DNA of 9,092 nt from positions 1-9,092 of the forward strand of contig CAYMVS010000075.1 of assembly GCA_964394205.1 (NCBI GenBank). Direction: 5' to 3'. The notes under the pieces are model-generated. The model worked only from the letters and a program-made list of their open reading frames with translations, had not been told where the DNA came from and made no database searches. Position 1 is the stretch's first letter; each line of letters begins with the position of its first letter. Origin of the DNA: HGM05190 sp964394205. Lineage in GTDB: Bacteria; Bacteroidota; Bacteroidia; Bacteroidales; Muribaculaceae. Positions 1 to 6,670 of this stretch are shown here, in pieces. Both the position numbers and the translations under genes were made by a program.

Positions 1-51
1 CGACCACACGCCCCCCAGACGCGTACTCTAACCGGGCTGAGCTACACCCCG
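1..51 (-). tRNA. tRNA-Pro (anticodon GGG), 3' part cut off by window edge
   Basis: Read on the minus strand from position 51 down to 1, the sequence folds as the first two thirds of a tRNA. It has a 5' acceptor strand CGGGGTG, then TA, a D-arm with stem GCTC/GAGT and loop AGCCCGGTTA, and an anticodon stem CGCGT/GCGTG. The 7-base anticodon loop is CTGGGGG, with GGG at positions 34-36, which reads proline codons CCC and CCU. A C at position 1 is typical of bacterial proline tRNAs. The variable loop is reached at the window edge; the T-arm, the 3' acceptor strand and any CCA lie outside. The GGG assignment depends on counting a run of six G, but the stem pairing fixes the register. Confidence 0.9.
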
Positions 52-63
52 ATGGTGTTGTTT

Positions 64-94
64 GCTTTTGAATGTAGGGGTTTCTCTCAAAAGC
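64..94 (-). other. hairpin in the 5' leader of the tRNA-Pro precursor
   Basis: GCTTTTGA (64-71) and TCAAAAGC (87-94) form a perfect 8-bp inverted repeat around a 15-base loop. Judged from the promoter at 99-130, transcription on the minus strand should start near position 95. The precursor would then begin with this hairpin, followed by about 12 unpaired bases before the mature tRNA 5' end. It may protect the precursor 5' end or affect RNase P access; both roles are inference. Confidence 0.45.
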
Positions 95-98
95 GTTG

Positions 99-130
99 CA
101 AAGGTAGATGTTTTCAACGAGCCATGCAAG
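99..130 (-). promoter_or_regulatory. Bacteroidetes-type promoter of tRNA-Pro
   Basis: On the minus strand the -7 element is TACCTTTG (complement of 99-106), a perfect fit to TAnnTTTG. The -33 element is CTTG (complement of 127-130), one base from TTTG. The spacing between them is 20 bases, within the usual 19-21. The predicted start near position 95 gives a leader of about 44 bases before the tRNA. Confidence 0.85.
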
Positions 131-136
131 TTTTTC

Positions 137-150
137 TGTAAATATTTACA
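137..150. promoter_or_regulatory. 14-bp perfect palindrome upstream of the tRNA promoter
   Basis: TGTAAATATTTACA is its own reverse complement. It begins 7 bp beyond the -33 element of the tRNA-Pro promoter. Related half-sites follow: TTACAG at 169-174 and TTTACA at 182-187. The form suits a dimeric regulator site or an AT-rich upstream element, but no known regulator is recognised and an AT-rich palindrome of this size may be chance. Confidence 0.25.
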
Positions 151-574
151 CAAATTAACAATTGATTCTTACAGAACTGGTTTTACATGGATGTTTATGT
201 GCGCTTGATGTTTCTGTGGTTCAATGTGTTGCTCTTCCCTTAGACGCTGTCTCAATCATTCGGTTGGTGTTGTCCCGGCCATTCTTCTCAAAATGATAAT
301 GGCAATCTGTTTTGGCTGGTGTGCCGATGAAGATGCTGTGTAATGGCCTTGACATAAATATTGAGAAGTTGTTAGTAACCGATGCAGCGAGGCTTGTGCA
401 TGGCCTGAGGGGTGGCTGTGCTCATATAAGTGTGTCTGTGCTTATATAAAAGAGTGGTTGCCCTTTCAGAATTGGAGGATGGTCGGCCGGTGTATGTGTC
501 CCGGTCAACTATTTCCTGACGTTGGGGAAAGGGCGGGGCCCGGGGGCTATATGGGCGATTTTCTGCTTGAAAAA
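151..574. other. intergenic region without a recognisable gene
   Basis: This stretch lies between the divergent tRNA-Pro and gyrB promoters. I find no convincing coding region and no second TAnnTTTG promoter on either strand. Two local structures stand out. One is a 7-bp inverted repeat, ATATAAG/CTTATAT, at 424-430 and 441-447. The other is the GC-rich foldable segment at 460-534, which runs into a G/C-only block at 531-547. Base composition changes from AT-rich near the tRNA to GC-rich near 480-550, then back to AT-rich at the gyrB promoter. The stretch could hold a small RNA or a decayed gene, but nothing decides this. Confidence 0.5.
460..534 (+). other. foldable GC-rich segment, possible structured RNA
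   Basis: GCCCTTTC at 460-467 is the exact reverse complement of GAAAGGGC at 527-534, which could close a long arm. Inside it, GGCCGG (485-490) pairs with CCGGTC (501-506) with one G-U pair and a 10-base loop, and CAAC (506-509) can alternatively pair with GTTG (521-524). No promoter of the local type is visible before it, so transcription is unsupported and it may be only a DNA-level repeat. Confidence 0.2.
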
Positions 575-606
575 TTTGCCTGAGATTATATTTTTTCGTA
601 ATTTTG
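575..606 (+). promoter_or_regulatory. gyrB promoter, Bacteroidetes consensus
   Basis: TTTG at 575-578 and TAATTTTG at 599-606 match both boxes of the Bacteroidetes primary sigma factor promoter exactly, with 20 bases between them. The predicted transcript starts near 610, giving a leader of about 60 bases before the gyrB ATG. Confidence 0.85.
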
Positions 607-616
607 TGTGCATTTT

Positions 617-643
617 AAGGGGTGGCTTGAGAGCCGCTTTTTT
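617..643 (+). terminator. leader hairpin with U-tract before gyrB, possible attenuator
   Basis: GTGGCT (622-627) pairs with AGCCGC (632-637), including one U-G pair, around a UGAG tetraloop. A run of six T (638-643) follows directly. The preceding AAGGG could also pair with part of the U-tract. The form is that of a short intrinsic terminator, but it sits between the gyrB promoter and start codon, beginning roughly 10 bases after the predicted transcript start. It may reduce read-through into gyrB, stabilise the mRNA 5' end, or be neutral. Confidence 0.4.
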
Positions 644-670
644 GATAAACGATAACTCAAATATTTAAAT

Positions 671-2602
<1,932 letters not shown>

Positions 2603-2678
2603 TAATGACTGAACAGTGCTGACGTGCAGGTCAACGAGCAAAAGACTTGTGTCAGTGTCAACCGCAGTATATTAAGGC

Positions 2679-2720
2679 AATGCCCGGTCGCGCCATGAAG
2701 AGGCCCAGACCGGGCATTTG
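2679..2720 (+). terminator. terminator after gyrB
   Basis: AATGCCCGGTC (2679-2689) and GACCGGGCATT (2708-2718) form a perfect 11-bp stem around an 18-base loop. The following TGTTTC is a poor U-tract, so the stem may act as a weak intrinsic terminator or as a 3'-end barrier to exonucleases. It lies 76 bases after the gyrB stop. Confidence 0.65.
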
Positions 2721-2747
2721 TTTCAAACAATTAAGAGCCTATCAGTG
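2717..2747 (+). promoter_or_regulatory. candidate rnr promoter
   Basis: TTTG at 2717-2720 is followed after 19 bases by TATCAGTG at 2740-2747. The -33 box and spacing are right, but the -7 box keeps only TA and the final TG of TAnnTTTG. No better promoter is visible before rnr. The -33 box would overlap the end of the gyrB terminator, and the leader would be about 110 bases. Confidence 0.3.
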
Positions 2748-2769
2748 TTAATAATATGTAATTCAACTT

Positions 2770-2829
2770 TCTCAAGCAAATGTCAAGGGTGTCGGAGTGT
2801 CACTCGCCGACAGCAACTCCAACTTGAGA
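2770..2829 (+). promoter_or_regulatory. foldable 5' leader of rnr
   Basis: TCTCAAG (2770-2776) is the exact reverse complement of CTTGAGA (2823-2829). Enclosed between them, GTCGG (2791-2795) pairs with CCGAC (2807-2811), and the interior carries a further small GAG/CTC repeat. The result is a hairpin inside a hairpin ending 34 bases before the rnr ATG. No U-tract follows, so a role in translation or mRNA stability is more likely than termination. It matches no riboswitch class I recognise. Confidence 0.35.
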
Positions 2830-2863
2830 TTTGGCTTGCAACCATAACCAAAACTTACTGCAA

Positions 2864-5077
2864 ATGGCATCAAAGAAAAATCAGGAAAATCTGTTGACGC
2901 GCGTGGCAGCATGGGCGGCAGCACAGAAAAACAACACATATAACTATCGTCAGGTGGCTCAAGCGCTGGGGCTTGAGGGCGCTTCGCGACAGCGCGCGGT
3001 GGCTTTGGCCCTGGCTGAGCTCGCTTTTGACGGCGAAATAATCGAGGTGGCCCCCGGCAAGTATAAATCACCGTCGCGCACAACCGTTGCCACCGGCACA
3101 TTCGTGCGCCGTCACAATGGTAAAAACAGCGTTGTGACCGACAACGACGGCGAGACAATCAATGTGGCCGAGCGAAACTCGATGCACGCGCTCAACGGCG
3201 ACAAGGTGCGCATCAACATTGCCGCCCGCCGTCGCGGTGCCGAGCCTGAGGCCGAGGTCATCGAGATAATCGAGAAAAACGACCAGACCTTTATCGGCAC
3301 CATCGAGATAGACCGCCGCACCGGGGCTTATCTCAACACTGACTCCAAGTTTCTTGCAACCGATATTGTCATTCCCCGTAATAAGCTGAAGGGGGGTGTC
3401 AAAGGGGACAAGGCTATTGTCCGTATCACCGACTGGCCCGACAATGCCAAGAGCCCCCGTGGCGAGGTGGTCGACATTTTGGGTAAGACCGGTGATAATC
3501 AGGCCGAGATGCACGCCATTCTCGCCGAGTTTGGCTTGCCCTACCGTTATCCCAGAAATGTTGAGGAGGCCGCCGACCGCATCGATGCCGGCATCACTCC
3601 CGAGGTCATCGCCCAACGTGAAGACATGAGAGACGTGACAACCTTCACCATCGACCCACGCGATGCCAAAGATTTTGACGACGCATTGTCGTTCAGGCGG
3701 TTGCCTAACGGAAACATGGAGATTGGCGTCCATATCGCCGACGTGACCCACTATGTGCATCCCGATACAATCATCGACAAAGAGGCTTACAAACGCGCCA
3801 CCTCGGTCTATCTTGTCGACCGTGTCGTGCCGATGTTGCCAGAACATCTGAGCAACGGCATCTGCTCGTTGCGTCCCGATGAGGAGAAACTGACATTCTC
3901 GGTCATCTTTGAGATGGACGATGCCGGCCGTATACTCAACTCACGCATCGCCCGAACGGTTATACGCTCCGACCGTCGCTTCACCTACGAGGAGGCCCAG
4001 CAGGTGATTGAGACCGGCAAGGGTGACTATGTCGATGAGATCCAGACTCTTGACCGCCTGGCCAAGATTTTGAGGAAACAGCGCTACGACAACGGCTCGG
4101 TCGAGTTTGACCGCCGGGAGGTGAGGTTTGACATCGACGACAAGGGTCGTCCCGTGAGCGTTTTCTTCAAGGAGTCAAAAGATGCCAATAAGCTGATTGA
4201 GGAGTTCATGCTGCTGGCCAACAAGACCGTGGCCCAGTTTATCGGTAAGGTTGCCGGCAAGAAGAAAGGCAAGGCGTTTGTCTATCGTGTCCATGACCAG
4301 CCCGACCCGGGCAAATTGGCCGATCTTGCCGGCATGGCGCGCAACTTCGGCTATCGTGTCAAGTCGGCCGGCTCGTCGCGCGAGGTTAACCGCTCGATCA
4401 ACCGCATGCTCTCCGAGCTCAAGGGGAAGGGAGAGGAGAACTTCCTGTCGACCCTGGCGATACGCTCGATGGCCAAGGCTATCTACACAACCGACAACAT
4501 TGGTCACTATGGCCTGGCGTTTGACTATTATACCCATTTCACATCGCCTATACGCCGCTATCCCGACATGATGGTCCACCGGCTTCTCGAGCGCTATCTC
4601 AACGGCGGGCGCAGTGTCAATATTGACAAGCTCGAGGACCGGTGCAAGCACTCAAGTGAGATGGAGCAGCTGGCGGCCAACGCCGAGCGTGCCTCAATCA
4701 AGTACAAGCAGGTAGAGTTTATGAGCGACCGGCTTGGCGAGGAGTTTGAGGGCACGGTGTCGGGAGTGACCGAGTGGGGTCTCTATGTGGAGCTCGACGA
4801 GAATTTGTGTGAAGGCCTTGTGCCGATGCGCGATCTGGCCGACGATTATTATGATTTTGACGAGAAAAATTACTGCCTGATTGGCCGCAAGCATGGCAAT
4901 CGCTATCGGCTCGGCGACAAGGTGAAAGTAAAGGTGGCCCGGGCTAATCTTGAGCGAAAGCAGCTCGATTTTGTGCTGATTGCCGACGAGGGAAACCCCG
5001 ACAACCGTCAGGGTGAACAATCCCGCCAACAGAAAGGCCACACCAAGGTCAAGACCCGCTCCCATCACAAAAGATAA
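2864..5077 (+). CDS. rnr: ribonuclease R (3'-5' exoribonuclease, RNB family)
   Basis: RNase R degrades structured RNA processively from the 3' end and takes part in mRNA decay and RNA quality control. From the ATG at 2864 the protein has 737 residues, close to the family size. The order is: N-terminal winged-helix region (about 5-65), two cold-shock/OB domains (about 70-135 and 138-220), the RNB catalytic domain (about 255-580), an S1 domain (about 622-705), and a basic tail rich in Lys, Arg, His and Gln. The active-site string TIDPRDAKDFDDA supplies Asp264, Asp270, Asp272 and Asp273; SPIRRY begins at Ser561 and gives the conserved arginines. The frame stays open upstream to a TTG at 2831, but the ATG after an AT-rich leader is preferred because it starts at the usual MASKK-type N-terminus. 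RNase II is less likely given the winged-helix region and basic tail. The gene seems to be transcribed alone, between the gyrB terminator and the terminator at 5102. Confidence 0.95.
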   Translation: MASKKNQENLLTRVAAWAAAQKNNTYNYRQVAQALGLEGASRQRAVALALAELAFDGEIIEVAPGKYKSPSRTTVATGTFVRRHNGKNSVVTDNDGETINVAERNSMHALNGDKVRINIAARRRGAEPEAEVIEIIEKNDQTFIGTIEIDRRTGAYLNTDSKFLATDIVIPRNKLKGGVKGDKAIVRITDWPDNAKSPRGEVVDILGKTGDNQAEMHAILAEFGLPYRYPRNVEEAADRIDAGITPEVIAQREDMRDVTTFTIDPRDAKDFDDALSFRRLPNGNMEIGVHIADVTHYVHPDTIIDKEAYKRATSVYLVDRVVPMLPEHLSNGICSLRPDEEKLTFSVIFEMDDAGRILNSRIARTVIRSDRRFTYEEAQQVIETGKGDYVDEIQTLDRLAKILRKQRYDNGSVEFDRREVRFDIDDKGRPVSVFFKESKDANKLIEEFMLLANKTVAQFIGKVAGKKKGKAFVYRVHDQPDPGKLADLAGMARNFGYRVKSAGSSREVNRSINRMLSELKGKGEENFLSTLAIRSMAKAIYTTDNIGHYGLAFDYYTHFTSPIRRYPDMMVHRLLERYLNGGRSVNIDKLEDRCKHSSEMEQLAANAERASIKYKQVEFMSDRLGEEFEGTVSGVTEWGLYVELDENLCEGLVPMRDLADDYYDFDEKNYCLIGRKHGNRYRLGDKVKVKVARANLERKQLDFVLIADEGNPDNRQGEQSRQQKGHTKVKTRSHHKR

Positions 5078-5101
5078 CCCGTCGGCCGACAACCCTTTCA
5101 G

Positions 5102-5147
5102 AGTAACTTGAAAAAAATCGCAAGAAATTTTTTCAAGTTACTTTTTT
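5102..5147 (+). terminator. strong intrinsic terminator after rnr
   Basis: AGTAACTTGAAAAAA (5102-5116) and TTTTTTCAAGTTACT (5128-5142) form a perfect 15-bp stem with an 11-base loop, followed by five more T (5143-5147). It starts 25 bases after the rnr stop. Its T-tract overlaps the -33 region of the tdk promoter, and bases 5116-5127 can instead pair with 5142-5153, which would break the terminator stem. Confidence 0.85.
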
Positions 5148-5172
5148 GCGATTATTAAAAGCGCTATCTTTG
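5141..5172 (+). promoter_or_regulatory. tdk operon promoter, overlapping the rnr terminator
   Basis: TATCTTTG at 5165-5172 is a perfect Bacteroidetes -7 box. The -33 box is less clear. At the standard 19-20 base spacing it falls on T-rich sequence (5141-5145) in the terminator tail. A true TTTG at 5145-5148 gives only 16 bases of spacing. The predicted start near 5176 leaves a short AT-rich leader of about 23 bases. Confidence 0.7.
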
Positions 5173-5198
5173 TATTTATCTATACAATTAAACCAACC

Positions 5199-5846
5199 AT
5201 GAATCGCAAGGGAAAACTCTATTTCAGATATGGCACAATGGGGTCGGCCAAAACGGCGCTTTTGCTGACGACAGCCTACAACTTTGAAGAGCGTCACATG
5301 AACTATCTGTGTCTCAAGCCGGTAATCGACACTCGTGACAAAACCAACGTCATCAAGTCGCGTATCGGCATAGAGCGCGAGTGTCGATGGATCTATCGCG
5401 ACACCGACCTGTATGTGCTTGCCCGAGAGCTGTTTGAGTCGAGTATGACCGTGATTGACTGGTTTCTTGTCGACGAGGCGCAGTTTCTCACCGAGCATCA
5501 GGTTGACCAACTGGCGGCCATAGTCGACGATTTTGGCAGCAACGTGATCTGCTACGGGCTGAGAACCGACTTCCAGAGCCACCTTTTTGAGGGGTCACGC
5601 CGCCTCTTTGAGATTGCCGACACCATCGACGAGATAAAATCGACATGTACATGCGGCCGCAAGACCATCATCAACGCCCGCATCGACTCAAACGGTGACT
5701 TTGTGGAGCAGGGCGAGCAGGTGGAGATCGGAGGCGACGAGAGATACATTGCCGTTTGCCGCAAGTGCTGGCGCAATAAGCGCATCGAGCAGGCCTCGCG
5801 CGACATCCTCCCTTTCTTTGACATGCCTCCCGTCGAGAAGAGTTAA
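5199..5846 (+). CDS. tdk: thymidine kinase (type II, zinc-containing)
   Basis: The enzyme phosphorylates thymidine, and usually deoxyuridine, with ATP to give dTMP in the cytoplasmic salvage pathway. The 215-aa length is normal. The P-loop is GTMGSAKT (12-19), with Lys18 and Thr19. VDEAQF follows, with the probable catalytic base Glu93. The CYGLRTDF string is conserved with E. coli Tdk. The structural zinc site has Cys150 and Cys152 (CTC) and Cys187 and Cys190 (CRKC). The substrate lasso, with EGEQV-like and GGDERY strings, lies between these pairs. The P-loop has Ala where most Walker A motifs have Gly before Lys; the rest of the active site is intact, so the protein is probably functional. 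The ATG at 5199 is the only start that fits the family's N-terminus. It heads a plus-strand cluster under the promoter at 5141-5172. Confidence 0.96.
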   Translation: MNRKGKLYFRYGTMGSAKTALLLTTAYNFEERHMNYLCLKPVIDTRDKTNVIKSRIGIERECRWIYRDTDLYVLARELFESSMTVIDWFLVDEAQFLTEHQVDQLAAIVDDFGSNVICYGLRTDFQSHLFEGSRRLFEIADTIDEIKSTCTCGRKTIINARIDSNGDFVEQGEQVEIGGDERYIAVCRKCWRNKRIEQASRDILPFFDMPPVEKS

Positions 5847-5874
5847 ACGAAACCGGCCTTTGCAAGTCAAATGA

Positions 5875-5894
5875 GGTAAACACCAAAATTTACC
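5875..5894 (+). other. small hairpin before the DUF3108 gene start
   Basis: GGTAAA (5875-5880) and TTTACC (5889-5894) form a 6-bp stem with an 8-base loop, ending four bases before the ATG at 5899. It could mask the ribosome entry region. The pairing is weak and may be chance. Confidence 0.2.
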
Positions 5895-5898
5895 ATAG

Positions 5899-6663
5899 AT
5901 GAAAACATCGGTCAGAGCCGCCGCCATCGTCTTATTGCTGATTGCGATGGTCCAATTGTCGGCATCGGCGGCACAGCTCAATGCTGAAAAGCTTAACTAT
6001 AAAGTGCTTTACAAGTGGGGTCTGGTCCATAAGACAGCCGGGCGCGCCACGCTGCAGCTCACCCCATTGTCGACCGGCTACCGAGCCATGCTGACCGCGC
6101 GCAGCGAGCCGTGGGCCGATAAGGTGTATCATCTGCGCGATACCCTGATCAGCACGATGATGCGCGACACCTTTCTCCCGACCCGATATGAGAAAATCGC
6201 CCACGAGGACGGGAAGTTCTCCCACGACATTGTCACCTTCAGCCACAGTGGCAATCAGGTTGTGGGCAATTGCACCCGCCTGCGCCGCGGTAAGGGCTCG
6301 AGCGAGACAAAAAAAGCCACAACCCACCTGACTGCCTCGGGCGTGACTGTCGACATGCTGTCGGTGTTTTATTACCTGAGAACACTCGACTTTGTCGCCC
6401 TGGGCGACGGCCACTCCAAAAAAATCAACATCTTTTCAGGTAAAAAGAAGGAGACCTTGACCATCACCTATCACGGCGCAAAGACCGTCGAGGTGGGCAA
6501 GACAAAATATCCATCTTATTACGTGACATTTACGTTTACAACCGATGGAAAAAAATCATCCGACCCAATCAAGGCCTGGATTTCGGCCGACTCGCGGCGT
6601 ATCCCCCTGAGGCTGGAGGGCTCGTTGAAGATAGGACGCGTCATTGTGGAATATACCGGCTGA
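5899..6663 (+). CDS. secreted DUF3108 family protein, function unknown
   Basis: The 254-aa protein has a clear Sec signal peptide: charged start MKTSVR, hydrophobic core about 8-20, and ASA/A near residues 22-25 as a type I signal peptidase site. No lipobox Cys is present, so the mature protein should be soluble in the periplasm. The rest shows the DUF3108 pattern I know: an early L-Y-x-V-x-x-K-W-G-L segment, then VDMLSVFYYLRTLDF (from about 151) and a C-terminal WISAD-x-RRIPLRLEG-x-LKIG segment (about 227-248). The body alternates short polar and hydrophobic stretches, suggesting a beta-rich fold. No catalytic motif is visible and the family has no established activity to my knowledge. It lies 52 bases after tdk and 7 bases before the nucleotidase gene, so it is probably co-transcribed with them. 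Assignment to DUF3108 is from pattern memory and needs a profile search. Confidence 0.8.
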   Translation: MKTSVRAAAIVLLLIAMVQLSASAAQLNAEKLNYKVLYKWGLVHKTAGRATLQLTPLSTGYRAMLTARSEPWADKVYHLRDTLISTMMRDTFLPTRYEKIAHEDGKFSHDIVTFSHSGNQVVGNCTRLRRGKGSSETKKATTHLTASGVTVDMLSVFYYLRTLDFVALGDGHSKKINIFSGKKKETLTITYHGAKTVEVGKTKYPSYYVTFTFTTDGKKSSDPIKAWISADSRRIPLRLEGSLKIGRVIVEYTG

Positions 6664-6670
6664 TCAATTT

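Noticed and set aside
424..447. Inverted repeat ATATAAG / CTTATAT with a 10-base loop
   Set aside because: Only seven AT-rich pairs, no T-tract of note after it and no gene ending before it.
327..449. A 40-codon open frame beginning MKMLCNGLDINIEKLL on the plus strand
   Set aside because: No promoter of the local type precedes it, no family resemblance is seen, and it ends inside an AT-rich inverted repeat. An open frame of this length is expected by chance.
2831..2863. TTG start adding 11 residues to RNase R
   Set aside because: The extra residues (MACNHNQNLLQ) do not look like the family N-terminus, and the region is part of the foldable leader. ATG at 2864 gives the expected start.
5081..5090. 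Perfect palindrome GTCGGCCGAC just after the rnr stop, echoing the GTCGG/CCGAC pair in the rnr leader
   Set aside because: Five-base arms without loop or T-tract do not form a usable RNA hairpin, and GTCGGC-type words are common in this genome's codon use. Shared sequence with the leader may be chance.
6644..6670. TTG start adding nine residues to the nucleotidase
   Set aside because: It would overlap the DUF3108 gene and put WNIPADQF before the signal peptide, which properly begins at MMKIL or MKIL.
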